A stretch of DNA of 64,000 nucleotides from Gracilaria gracilis (Eukaryota > Rhodophyta > Florideophyceae > Gracilariales > Gracilariaceae), in assembly GCA_030374805.1 (NCBI GenBank), contig JARGSG010000036.1, positions 310,001-374,000 of the forward strand, written 5' to 3'. The notes under the pieces were generated by a model. The model worked only from the letters and a program-made list of their open reading frames with translations. It was not told the DNA's origin and searched no databases. Positions 30,495 through 40,536 of the stretch are shown one piece after another; the stretch's first letter is position 1, and each line of letters begins with the position of its first letter. A program made the position numbers and the translations under genes.

Positions 30495-32186
30495 CTAATC
30501 GCTGCGCTGACCCATTGACGGGTCGGCGGAAACCGTCTTTTCGTTACGTCTTGCCTTCTGCACCTCTTCCGAGCGAGGCGTAGAAGTAGCCAACGACTTA
30601 GACGCTTGCCCACGAGGGTTCTCATCACTAACAGTGGTCTTCCCCGCAGGGGTAACTTCGTCCTCATTACTGACATTCGCCTCGACCGAGGATCCCACAC
30701 GCGTGTGCGTTAGCGGCGATATTCCCGGTCCGGGCTCCTGTCTCTTTGAGAGCTCAAGCACGTCAGCCAATCCAGCAGATGCCGGAGCAGCCTGAACGCG
30801 ATTACGTGAGTCCTCCTCTTCCTTAGGGTGCGATGCGGCAGCTAATATTTCCGTAGCCGGGGGTCGAACTCGAGTTGAGTGCGTAGGTGTAGCGCAAGAT
30901 GGGCTATCCTTGACTAGCTCTGATACCTCAAGTAGGTCCGATAAACCCCTTTCTTGGTGCGGGAGAATCGACGGGCGGTTCGCGCTGTCCCCGTTTGATT
31001 CCGTTCCTTCCTGTGTTGCAGGTACTCCAGTTCCGGTTTCCGGTAGCGTTACCAATTCTTGGAGTGGGCTAGGTGCCCTGTAGACGCGATCGCGTGATAT
31101 CCGTTCGTGTTGGTTATTAATTTCCAGCACGAAGGCGTCTCCAGACATGGAAATAACCTTGTAGGGTCCATCCGCAATCGGCGATAACTTGTGGCGGCGT
31201 TCGTTCTCCGGGTTGTAATACTCCTTACGAAGGAACACATAATCTCCTACCTGTAGGTTAGGTAACGGTCTCCGAATTCGGCTATCAAAGTTGCGCTTGT
31301 AGGCGAGCTGAGCCCTGTCCATAGAGACACGTGCTGCAGATACCAGCTTGGTGAGCCATTTCTTCCACGCATCGCGGTACAAGCCCGGTGACGGGAACGT
31401 ATCCAGAGTTGGCTGCGCCTCGATGGCTAGAGGAGGTGGTCTCCTCGACAGTACCTGTTCAAATGGTGAAAGTCCTGTTACCCGATGAACCTGAGTGTTG
31501 TACGCATACGTGATAGCGTCCGTGAACTGATCCCACATCTTGGGATGATCTGCCACATAGGATCTCAAAGCACCAAGGATGGTTGGATTAAATCTCTCTA
31601 CTTGTCCGTTCGCTTGCGGATGATAAGTCGTAGTGAATGAATTCCTAATATCCAGGATCCTACACACATCTTAGAAGAACTTCGAGGTGAATTGAGAGCC
31701 GTTATCGGAAAGTAACTGTACCGGTGAGCCATACACAAAGACCCAGTGGGTAACAAACGCTTGAGCTACAGCGGCTGCTGTTATCCGTTTGAGCAGCACT
31801 GTTCTAACCAATTTAGAGAACCTGTCGGTGATGACCAGTAGGTACCGGTTCCCTCGAAAGGTCTTAATCAATTCTCCAAGAATGTCAATGGCGACGAACT
31901 CCAGCGGTGCCCGTGCGGGAAACAACATTAATTCCTTCGAGTACTTTCTTAATTTGACGTCATTCTTGGCACAAGCCTGACAGAAGCGGCGGACTGCGTA
32001 ACAGTCGAACGCCATTGCGGGCCAATAGAAGTCCCTTTTTAAGGTGAGATAAAGCTTTCTTCCTCCCGGGTGGGCTCCCAACTTCACACAGTGAGATAAG
32101 TGCAGTACGCGACTCTGTAAGGAGTGAGGTACCACCATTTGTGGGTTGGTTTCAACAGTTCGCACCAAGTAGCCTTGGTCATTCAC
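30495..32186 (-). pseudogene. Chromovirus integrase, two in-frame stops
   Basis: This is the integrase part of pol, in the same phase as the RT frame but cut off from it by a TAG (32,187-32,189) and split by a TAA (31,671-31,673) inside the catalytic core. The zinc-binding HHCC region is present (HLSHCVKLGAHPGG ... CQACAKN). It is followed by the D,D-35-E triad: Asp in FVAIDIL, Asp in LSDNGSQFTS and Glu in HPQANGQVERFN. After the core comes a GPY/F module (VGDYVFLRKEYYN ... DGPYKVI) and a long hydrophilic Ser/Pro/Glu tail ending at 30,495. Integrase inserts the cDNA; this copy should be inactive unless the stops are read through. Confidence 0.85.
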
Positions 32187-34982
32187 CTAGAAAGGTATCC
32201 TATACCTACCGTTCAGAAGGGCCCTAACCTGTATACAAAAGGGATCCATTTGCTTTTCCCGTATCATCTCCTCGGGCGAGATCGGTACAAATGACCCGGT
32301 ATCCGGTTCTACAGTCTGTGTGGCGAGAATATCGTCACATACATCATCCGATAGGATTTCTGCCTTCCCCTCATCGAGGTCACCAACCATAAAGCATGGT
32401 ATCTCTTCCGTGTCCTCGGTGGGTTCAGCTTCTGCTGCAGTGCCCAAACGGGATAGAGCGTCTGCCTGCAAGTTCAAGGAGCCTTTCTTGTACACTACTT
32501 CAAAGTCAAATTCCGAGAGTCGGAGTCTCCATCTCATCAGTCGACCCGACGCTTCGGTAATTTCCATGAGCCAGCGTAGGCAAGAATGGTCCGTGTGTAC
32601 CCGAAAATGGGTTCCCATCAAGTATGGTCTCAACGTTGAGAGGGCCCATACGATGGCAAGGCATTCCTTCTCCGAAACGGAGTAATTCCGTTCGTGCACA
32701 TTCTGTGATCTCGACCAATACCCAATAGGGTGACGTTTGCCAGACTCCTCCACCTGGAACAACGCACAACCAACTTGGTTCGCACTCGCATCAGTGTCAA
32801 CCTCGTAGGGTAAGCCGGGTTTCGGTAGGGTCAAGACTGGTGGCGGCGTTACAGCTTCAATTAGTGCCGCAAATGCGGACGCTTCCGCATCGCCAAAGGG
32901 TTCCAATTCCACTGTTCTTCCTTTCATCAGGAGTTTGTTCAACGGCGAAGCGACATCCGAAAAGTTCGGCACGAAACGACGGTAAACGTTACACAGGCCT
33001 AAGAAAGATCGAAGCTCAGTTTGAGTTCTTGGGTGGTTCGCCTCTTTCAAGGATTTTACCCGCACCTCGTCAATTGAGAGCTTTCCTGGGCGAATAATAT
33101 GCCCAAGATACCTAACCGATTCGGTGAAAAACTCGCACTTCTTAAGCTTCATGGTAATCCCTGCGTCCCGTAAGACGGTCATAACTTCCCGTACATGGGT
33201 GAGATGGTCCTCCATGTTATTGGAAAATACGACGAGGTCGTCCAAGTATACCAAACAGGTGGTCCACTTGAACCTAGCCAGGAGAATATCAACCGCTCGC
33301 TGGAACGTTGCGGGGGCGTTCGTTAACCCAAAGGGCATTCTCCGAAAACGGTACAGGCCTTGATGGCACACGAAGGCCGTCTTATCCTTATCTTCTTCCC
33401 TTATGGGCACTTGCCAGTATCCCCAATTGGCATCTAAAGTGGTAAAAACTTTCGCGCTCCCTAGAGAATCGATATATTCGTCCATACGGGGAATCGGGTA
33501 TACGTCTTTCACTGTAACCGCATTTAACTTTCGGTAATCGATACCAAATCTCCATGATCCCTCCGACTTCGGCACCAAAACAACTGGTGACGCCCAAGGG
33601 GATTGATCGGGCTCAATAACGCCGGCTCGGAGCATCTTCTCGACTTGAGATTTTTCCTCTTCTCGGGCCTTCGGTCCTGCCCTGTAAGGGTATTGCGCAA
33701 TGGGCCGAGTGTTCGGAAGTAGATCGATGCAATGCTCTGTGACTCCAATTGTTCCGAGAGTACCATCCCACATGGGCGTAAACTCGCGAAGCATATCGCG
33801 TAGCTTCTCCCGATGGGACTCCGGTACGTGCTCCAAATTGAGCTTCATCAAATCCTCAACAGGGTTCGTCTTTTCAGTGCCAGGTGGCAACGGCTTAACC
33901 TCAAAAGGTGCTGGGGTGTCTGAACCCGAGTTCTTCTGGGTATCATCCGTATCGGCTTCAAGCGACTCATTCCGTACTTCGGCGAATTCGGCGGCCTCCT
34001 CCCCCTCCTTAGGGTCAGATACACCGAGCACTGTTCCAATCGGAATCTTCGTGGGTATCACTGTAGCGGGGTGCGGTAGTACCGTGCCAATTACTTGGTT
34101 CTTTGTTAACCATTGTTTGGTTTTGCCACGATTGGTGACGAGGACCTTAAAGGCTTCATCCGGTTGAATCGTTACGACTCCATTAGCCAAAGCGATCTGG
34201 CGCTCTTCATATAGTGCCGGTGACGGCTGCACTGTGTGTAGACCAAACTGTTTGGTGACGACTTCAACCCACACCTGGGACTCCGGCGGAAGGTGCACCG
34301 ATTTGAGCACGTGCAACTTCGTTGATGCCACCGTGCCTTTGGTAGGCTGATGTGCAACCGGAAGCGGTACGTGGTTTTGCGTAGTGGCTCGCAGAGGTCT
34401 CCGGACAATCGGAATTATTGAACCGTCTTCCATTTCTATGGTACGCTTCCGAGGACGGATATTTTCCACAAACCTGTCACAGAAATCACAGCCCAGTATA
34501 ACTGGTGCGGCTAGCGAATCGCAAACGACGAAATCTACCTTCACGAGGTGCCTTCCTAATTTTACCAGGAGCGAAATGTAACCAGCCGCACTAATCGGAT
34601 TGTTGTTGGTATCCGAAATATCCATTGATGGACCGTAACGAACACGTTCCTGAAGAGCAGGCGATATCAGTTTCCTGTGAATAAGGTTAGGAGCAGCGCC
34701 TGTATCTAGGACCGACAACTGACGAACCATAAAATGTTCTGAAAGGCCGAGATCGGCGTAAACTTTATAGTTCCGCTTGGCCATAACCAGGATTCTATCC
34801 GGGAGACGGGGATTACGGGCCCGTATCCACGGTCGACAAAGAACACAAAAGTGTTCCGAATCTACGTCGGTGGCTGCCATTTTCCTTGATAGGATCGTAA
34901 CAGTCGGAGAGAGAAGCGGAGGCGCCTCGGGCGTCTTCTGCTTCGACTTGGAAGACGCCCCTCCCGTCGAGGAGACTCCCAT
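32187..34982 (-). CDS. Chromovirus protease-reverse transcriptase-RNase H polyprotein
   Basis: This 931-codon frame begins ATGGGAGTC, two bases after the gag stop (TAAGTATG), one frame back. Domains in order: aspartic protease with LDTGAAPNLIH (~90); reverse transcriptase with FGIDYRKLNAV, the catalytic YLDD in CLVYLDDLVVFS (~577) and LGHIIRPGKLSIDE; then Ty3-type RNase H with EVDTDASANQVGCALF (~727) and HTDHSCLRWL. It copies the element RNA into DNA in the cytoplasmic particle. No damage is seen within this frame; it ends in a TAG, beyond which integrase continues in the same phase. Translation is by -1 frameshift or by reinitiation at the stop-start site. Confidence 0.93.
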   Translation of the reverse strand: MGVSSTGGASSKSKQKTPEAPPLLSPTVTILSRKMAATDVDSEHFCVLCRPWIRARNPRLPDRILVMAKRNYKVYADLGLSEHFMVRQLSVLDTGAAPNLIHRKLISPALQERVRYGPSMDISDTNNNPISAAGYISLLVKLGRHLVKVDFVVCDSLAAPVILGCDFCDRFVENIRPRKRTIEMEDGSIIPIVRRPLRATTQNHVPLPVAHQPTKGTVASTKLHVLKSVHLPPESQVWVEVVTKQFGLHTVQPSPALYEERQIALANGVVTIQPDEAFKVLVTNRGKTKQWLTKNQVIGTVLPHPATVIPTKIPIGTVLGVSDPKEGEEAAEFAEVRNESLEADTDDTQKNSGSDTPAPFEVKPLPPGTEKTNPVEDLMKLNLEHVPESHREKLRDMLREFTPMWDGTLGTIGVTEHCIDLLPNTRPIAQYPYRAGPKAREEEKSQVEKMLRAGVIEPDQSPWASPVVLVPKSEGSWRFGIDYRKLNAVTVKDVYPIPRMDEYIDSLGSAKVFTTLDANWGYWQVPIREEDKDKTAFVCHQGLYRFRRMPFGLTNAPATFQRAVDILLARFKWTTCLVYLDDLVVFSNNMEDHLTHVREVMTVLRDAGITMKLKKCEFFTESVRYLGHIIRPGKLSIDEVRVKSLKEANHPRTQTELRSFLGLCNVYRRFVPNFSDVASPLNKLLMKGRTVELEPFGDAEASAFAALIEAVTPPPVLTLPKPGLPYEVDTDASANQVGCALFQVEESGKRHPIGYWSRSQNVHERNYSVSEKECLAIVWALSTLRPYLMGTHFRVHTDHSCLRWLMEITEASGRLMRWRLRLSEFDFEVVYKKGSLNLQADALSRLGTAAEAEPTEDTEEIPCFMVGDLDEGKAEILSDDVCDDILATQTVEPDTGSFVPISPEEMIREKQMDPFCIQVRALLNGRYRIPF

Positions 34983-34984
34983 AC

Positions 34985-37108
34985 TTAGTTTTTCGGAACC
35001 GGAACCGCCTGATGCGGGCGATTTCCCTCCACGGGACCTACCTGATTCCCGTTTACCGGTTCGCGACGCTGAGTCTGAAGGCTATTCTGCGCGAAGGCAG
35101 GGTTACCATGCATGGTTCCAGCAGCTCCCTGAAGGGCCAACGAATGCTTAGCGCCTTCATAGGATGTTCTGGGGACCTGTGCCTGCTCCTCGGGCGTCAG
35201 AGCCTCGAACTGAGTGACGATTTTCAACCTATCCCTTGCCGGGACCGTGCACTGCGGTGAAATATGACCAAATTCATAACATTCGTAGCAGATCACTGCG
35301 ATTGAATCATCGGTGGGACGCGCTATAACACGACCCTGCTGGATGCTATCCCTCCATCCTGGGCGAGTTGTCCTCATCATGCGACCTCCATAGGATACCG
35401 GTGCTGCCGGAACTCGGCGATCCTGAACATACAGGGCCGGATCGCACTCCGTAGACGGCACCGTGGTTGACGGCAATTCCGAGGTGGCAATTGAAGTGCC
35501 GATAGAACTCGGATTACTACCTATGAGGTGTACATTATCCATGTCCATACTGGCTTCATTCCCATATGAAAGGGCCAGAGAAGAGTCAGAATTATTGGCA
35601 AACAGTACCTTACGAGGCTTCGACTTGGAGGGACGCCGAGCTCGGAGCGTATCCCCTTCAGCCTGGGCGTACTGTACCAATTCCAAATAGGTTATCTTCC
35701 GATTCTCCTCCCGATAACGGGCTACCAGTGCCCAAATCGCGGGATTTAACGCTTCGACAAACATCGCACATCTCTCCTGTGAAGGATGAACATTATCACA
35801 GCGGTGGAAAGCCTTATTCAGGCGCGTTGAATAAGCCGTTACCGTTTCTTCCGGACGTTGCTTGAGTTCTCTAAGGGCCGACGTAGCCTGCTGAATGGCA
35901 TGACCAGTAGCGTATGACCTTAAGAAGTAATGAACCGCTTCGGGCCAGCAAGTAACGCCGCCTTCCGAGGCTCTAGACGATCCAAGGATGGAATTAAACT
36001 GGTCTTCAGCCTGACCTTTCAGGTAATAGAGGAGGGCAACGTACGCCTGTCCCTCCGTCATTCCGAGAATATCGGCTTCATGAACGAACCTAGAGAGGAA
36101 ATCCAGCACCCGGATGGGGTCTTCTCCTGTAAACTCGCGATTCTTGAGTGTCACACTGAGCTTACGGATGTGCACCCTCACTTTTTCGGTACTTCTAGAG
36201 GTTCTCTTCCCTTCGGACTTTTGTAACCGATAATAGCGGTACGATAACAACTTCCGATAAAGCGGAATCGTAGGCTTCAACTCCTTAAGACCAGGACACT
36301 TAGCTCTCTTCTCCCGGGTACGAACTGCACCTTGAGAGGTAAACGTGGCCCTTGAACGGGACGATCGAGAGTGTCGACGACGACTACCTTCCGAGGCAGC
36401 GGACGATGACGACGATGAAGAGCTGTACGAGCTGTCAGAGTCAGAGTCAGACGAATCCACGTGGTGGCGAAACTCTTTTGAGGACTTGCGATGGCTCTTC
36501 TTATCAGAGTGATGAACGAAATCATTCAAGACGGACTTCTCCCGTGGGGGGACTTCTACTTCTTCATCCATCCTAATAATGGCTTCGAGGGTACCTAGAC
36601 GGGCGTGAATTAGATCCGTTGTTGCACCAAACTCTTCCATTGTCCGATAATAGCCATCCACGAAACCCTGTGGGGAACCAAAGCACTCCAGAATTGAGTT
36701 CATTTCCTGTCTCAAAAGCTGGATTTCTCCCGAAACATCTCTCATTTGAGCGTCATTCACTTCCTCGCGAAGCGATTCGACCTCCTTTTTGAGTGCAGCT
36801 TGAGAGCTAGCTCTCACCGCGCTCTGGGCCTCAAGCATGCGAACTTGAGTATCCAATTCGGATAATACTGCGTCACTTGCCGCAGCAGCGGATGAGGGTC
36901 CTTCCAGAGGAACGGAAGGAGGCCCGGCCACTGGGTCATCAGAGCTCTTCGACGGTTGTTTCCGGCTCCCTGATTTCTTCTCCTTCACCGGTAGCGGTTC
37001 AGGAACTGACCGCTCTTGCGGGGGTAGACCAGAACCGACAGAACGGGCCTTGGACGGACTTAGCCGTTTTCCGGATCCCATTCCAGTGACATAAACAAAC
37101 CCAAGCAA
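34985..37108 (-). CDS. Chromovirus Gag polyprotein
   Basis: The 707-codon gag starts 120 bp inside the 5' LTR. It forms the virus-like particle and binds element RNA. Residues ~75-130 are helical and coiled-coil-like. A Ser-rich acidic and basic stretch (~205-260) precedes the capsid-like region with EFTGEDPIRVLDFLSRF and ATSALRELKQRPEETVTAYSTRLNKAF, the retrotrans_gag pattern. One CCHC zinc knuckle is intact (CYECYEFGHISPQC, ~608-621). Pol follows after a TAA. The frame is undamaged, unlike integrase. Confidence 0.9.
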   Translation of the reverse strand: MLGFVYVTGMGSGKRLSPSKARSVGSGLPPQERSVPEPLPVKEKKSGSRKQPSKSSDDPVAGPPSVPLEGPSSAAAASDAVLSELDTQVRMLEAQSAVRASSQAALKKEVESLREEVNDAQMRDVSGEIQLLRQEMNSILECFGSPQGFVDGYYRTMEEFGATTDLIHARLGTLEAIIRMDEEVEVPPREKSVLNDFVHHSDKKSHRKSSKEFRHHVDSSDSDSDSSYSSSSSSSSAASEGSRRRHSRSSRSRATFTSQGAVRTREKRAKCPGLKELKPTIPLYRKLLSYRYYRLQKSEGKRTSRSTEKVRVHIRKLSVTLKNREFTGEDPIRVLDFLSRFVHEADILGMTEGQAYVALLYYLKGQAEDQFNSILGSSRASEGGVTCWPEAVHYFLRSYATGHAIQQATSALRELKQRPEETVTAYSTRLNKAFHRCDNVHPSQERCAMFVEALNPAIWALVARYREENRKITYLELVQYAQAEGDTLRARRPSKSKPRKVLFANNSDSSLALSYGNEASMDMDNVHLIGSNPSSIGTSIATSELPSTTVPSTECDPALYVQDRRVPAAPVSYGGRMMRTTRPGWRDSIQQGRVIARPTDDSIAVICYECYEFGHISPQCTVPARDRLKIVTQFEALTPEEQAQVPRTSYEGAKHSLALQGAAGTMHGNPAFAQNSLQTQRREPVNGNQVGPVEGNRPHQAVPVPKN

Positions 37109-37205
37109 AGAAACAACTCGAAAAACAACAACAAACTTCTAGTTTCGAACTCTTATGAGTACTACTTCAATTAAACTTCTTTTTCAGGCTCTAGTCCACT
37201 ATACT

Positions 37206-37224
37206 CTTCTAAGTCGGGAGACCA
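37206..37224 (-). other. Primer-binding site of the chromovirus
   Basis: On the minus strand, TGGTCTCCCGACTTAGAAG starts three bases after the 5' LTR. TGG complements the CCA end of a tRNA. The priming tRNA was not identified. Confidence 0.7.
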
Positions 37225-37227
37225 GAA

Positions 37228-38222
37228 TGTAGAGCAAACCCCAAAGAGGGTACGTGTCCACCAGGGTGTCCGAGTTCTGCTCCCATAAAAGGGCGAACTC
37301 AGAATTAGAGCTCTTTGCCCGTGCGCGTGCCGCGTGGCAGCCGGGTGTAAACCGGAGACGGTACTGGAATAACCTGCAGAGCTAAAGAACAGCGTGGGCC
37401 AAGAGAGGAATAACCGACAACGGATCAAGAGAGAACGAGTCTAGAAGTGGAGCGAACGGTGCCGTAAGACAATGTAATGCTCCTACGGAGAACCACACGA
37501 GCGAAGCTACGGCCCGTGCCAATTGCGGGAACAGGGCCGATAGCGGAACGAAACAAACACACACGAGTGTCCAAATATAACTATATACAGAGGCGGAAGC
37601 GAGACCTGCACCAGAAAAACGATGAACTAAACAAAAATCCGGTACCTCAGCGAACGACAACAAATACAACCTGATACTGGGGTAATTAGCGAAGCAAGCC
37701 AGAAACTGGTAGTTAAGAACTCCTAAGGGACCCTGAGGGGTGATTGTACCGAGACCATTCGTGGTTACTCTCCTAAGAGGAGTCGTGAACCTACGTATGC
37801 AGTAGCAACCATGGCCCAGCCTTCGGGATGAAGACCACGTACTTCAAGAAGAAGATACGACTCAGGTGAGTTTACTTAGTGGCTCCAGGGCGAGATCGCC
37901 CGAGCATATATACTATCTACTGTGTCTAGAGCTGCGCACTCTTACGAGAGCCATACACGTGGACAACCCAGTGTTAGGGTGCCAAGGTATCTACCCAGCG
38001 GGTGTGACGCCAAATATTTGGACAAATATGCCACAAGGCCTTACTGTACACCTATTTCATAGGTTCTATCCCCGATTCACCTATCAAGGTACGTCCCAAC
38101 AATATTTCCAATTTCACCCGAAACGGGGTCCCCATTCATAGTCTGACACGTCAGGGCTCAATGGATAGAGCTCCATTATGAGAAACTTCATTGTGCCGAC
38201 ATCGGATTGCCATTGCTCTACA
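37228..38222 (-). repeat. Chromovirus 5' LTR
   Basis: The 995-bp LTR lies upstream of gag on the minus strand, with the same ends as the 3' LTR. A GTATATAT box on the minus strand near 37,906-37,913 is a possible core promoter; the other LTR has the same box. Confidence 0.92.
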
Positions 38223-38519
38223 ATGCTCAATCGATTCCTACAATTGACACAAAAAGAGGCTTTGCTCCAACTGGAGAATAGCAATAATACCGATGAATCT
38301 GAGCCTCGTGTTCTTTCTGTGTCACCTCGGACTGCTATTGTCGGGGCTTCTCTCACAACCAATTCAGAGGCAGCACCAAGTGACGAAAACACTGACTCTG
38401 CCCAGCATAATGAAGCACCAGTCGCTTTACTTGAACTGCACTCTACCGTAACTACCGTTTTTATTGGTCTCTTTTCTTGTGTCTATGGTATGTCTGAAGA
38501 GGGTTTTCTTTACCATTGA
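38223..38519 (+). pseudogene. Harbinger 1 ORF1, 3' part
   Basis: Immediately after the LTR an open frame of ~98 codons reads LNRFLQLTQKEALLQLENS, then a Ser/Glu/Asn-rich stretch, and stops at 38,517-38,519. It overlaps the end of the convergent transposase frame by 10 bp. It probably is the C-terminal part of the ORF1 interrupted at 26,242; the join is off by one base, so some sequence was lost or changed. Confidence 0.4.
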
Positions 38520-39880
38520 TTACCGTTCATAGCCCAAATATGTTCAACTAAGGCATCTCGAAGCTGCCGGTGTAGTCCTTTGACCTTGATGTCATCAGAA
38601 ATGTTTGAATGACAGTCAAGAAATTGCTCGACTGATTGATCGCGTATAGGTTCCAGAACTATGTCTGTGTCGTATTCATCTTCTGTAAACATGGCGCTCT
38701 GCCCTCCTATACCGTCGCTACGGTACGATTGTCTTCGAGCTTCTACGGTCATATTGTGTAGGATCACACAGGTCTGGGCAATGATGCGCATTTTTTCTAC
38801 AGTCCAAAGCTCCGACGCATAAAACAGATATTTGAATCTGCGAAAGAGAACTCCAAACAAGCGCTCTACCGAATTTCGTGCCCCTTCTTGTAAACTACGA
38901 AAGACGTTTTCCTTCATTGTGCTTCCATGAGAAATAGTTTTGACAAACACCTTCCAGTCAGGTTATATCCCGTCCGTGAGATAATAGAACCATCTAAACA
39001 CCTTTCCATTGATTGTGTTTGACGGAAGAACAGGCGGAAACTGTCCACTCAGAACGTTAGAAAAGTGGGAACTAACCTCGAGTATATTCAGATCATTAAA
39101 AACTTCGGGAAGCTCAAACTGAAACGACCACAACCAGAGGTCCATATCACAAATAGTTTCCATTCTCAAAAATGATACGCCGCCTTTGCCGGTCATAAGT
39201 CCTTGCAGGGCCTTTGGACAGTTTTTCCAGGTCCACCCCGCACAATCCAAGCACCCAATGCACCCTAGAAAACCGATAGCCGCAAACTGTCTCTTAATAC
39301 GCTCCACATCCTCTCCTGTAGGCTCACGCAAGTATATGCTTTCCCACCGTCTAACCACGGCTTTGCAGAATTCAGTGAGAGCGATTGATGCCGTGGTCTC
39401 CGAAATATTAAACAAATCATCGCAAAGGTCGGCAGGTATTCCATACGCCAACTGCCTCTGTGCGCACAAAACTTTGACAAGCGGAGATATTCCGAGTTTT
39501 CTTGTTGCATCCGGACGCAGTCCTTTCCGAAAGAAGTTAGATGTTGCTATCACAGAAAAACATATCCGATAAAACACGGCCCTCGGCATCCTGAACCGAC
39601 GTTCGAACGCTTTCTCGCTTTGTTCTGGACCAAAAAACATTGCCCCTGGTCTCATTTCATTCGTGGGCCAGAAGTACTTCTTCATGTAGTACATGTGCGT
39701 GCTAGAGTAATCTCGTGCAAAGTTCGCGGCCTTGCCTGGAAGGCTACCTCCGGCTTTCTGCTTGAACTGTGTTTGCATAGTCACCAATCCCAACATTTGA
39801 ATCCATAACGAGGCGACCATGTCAGCCTCTTCCTCCGTTGTTGTGGCAAATCTGCACCCCTGCTCAAGTTCATTTGCCAT
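38510..39880 (-). pseudogene. Harbinger 1 transposase (Plant_tran/DDE_4 family), one nonsense codon
   Basis: The start is the ATG at 39,880 (MANELEQGC); a frame of ~456 codons is broken once, by TAA at 38,963-38,965, where the family consensus DGIYPDW predicts Tyr. Signature blocks: LGCIGCLDCAGWTWKNCP with the first catalytic Asp, GGVSFLRMETICDMDLWLWSF, FNDLNILEVSS, YYLTDGI, and after the stop PDWKVFVKTI and ARNSVERLFGVLFRRF with the final Glu, ending VILHNMTVE. These match the plant transposon protein (Plant_tran, PF04827) subgroup of PIF/Harbinger nucleases, which cut at TTA/TAA sites. All three acidic residues seem present, so a single point mutation separates it from an open frame. Confidence 0.85.
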
Positions 39881-40487
39881 GGTATTCAACAATTGAAAAC
39901 CTTTACGATGACCTCAGGTCACTGCAGACGCACGCCAAGCGTCAGAATGGTTAGATAATGCGACTACTTCTTAGGTTACTCCAAAGACAAGGCAGGCGTC
40001 AAGAGTGGTTATTCGCAGGCTTCACAGTGCGGCACAAAGAAAGAGGAAATGTGGGCGCTCTTAAAGTAATCAAAAAGAACAAAGAAGCCCGTCAGGGGAG
40101 TGAGCAGGGTGCTTTGGGTGTGTTGGTGGTTGCTTTTGGGATCGGTTATTATCCGGAAAAGGTTGACGCCGGAATCAACGGCCCGCACCAAGACGCTGCG
40201 GTTGATCACACGCAATTTGGCGCAATTGAGGCGCTTTGAATTGGGAAGTGGGAGCAACGAATGCAGGCGGACGGAAGCGCCGCACGGACAGAGGGCGTGG
40301 TAAGGTTAACAGAAGTGAACAAGTGCGACGGGGTGGGTATGCAAGACGGGTTGGATCAGAGGCCGGTGGGGGACTTTCGGTTCATTTCAATCCAAACAGT
40401 CTCGAGATTTGGACTGTGTTCAAATCGTAACCGCCAACCAGTGAATGAAGCACACGTTGAATACGTTATGGATTGAACTGGAGCATG
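39881..40487. other. Right subterminal noncoding region of Harbinger 1
   Basis: This 607-bp stretch upstream of the transposase start runs to the right TIR and should contain its promoter. No convincing ORF was seen; the short plus-strand frames at 39,958-40,476 lack motifs. Confidence 0.5.
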
Positions 40488-40503
40488 GGTGGCCATGCTC
40501 TTA
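40488..40503 (-). repeat. Harbinger 1 right TIR and target duplication
   Basis: Perfect 13-bp inverted copy of the left TIR (40,488-40,500), then TTA (40,501-40,503). Confidence 0.9.
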
Positions 40504-40536
40504 GAGCATGTCTAACGTCGTGTACCAACGGTAGTA

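Larger units (their letters stand above)
26243..38222 (-). mobile_element. Ty3/gypsy chromovirus, full length, minus strand
   Basis: The 11,980-bp element has LTRs of 995 and 997 bp with ends TGTAGAGCAA...TTGCTCTACA, a primer-binding site, gag, pol, a chromodomain and a polypurine tract in that order on the minus strand. By eye the LTRs differ at about 11 of the first ~138 positions, so it is not a recent insertion. Pol has two in-frame stops. The flanking 5-mers (AGAAC at 26,238-26,242; ATGCT at 38,223-38,227) do not match, so no target duplication is visible. It carries an extra plus-strand ORF next to its 3' LTR. Confidence 0.93.
25392..40500. mobile_element. PIF/Harbinger element 1 (split by a nested LTR retrotransposon)
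   Basis: The left end GAGCATGGCCACC (25,392-25,404) is the exact reverse complement of the right end (40,488-40,500). Both ends are flanked by TTA (25,389-25,391 and 40,501-40,503), the 3-bp target duplication typical of PIF/Harbinger. Removing the 11,980-bp chromovirus leaves 3,129 bp, a normal size for the superfamily. It carries the two expected genes, convergent in the middle: ORF1 (Myb/NAM-like, plus strand) and the transposase (minus strand). Both are broken. This is the oldest layer of its stack, since the chromovirus sits inside ORF1. Confidence 0.88.
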
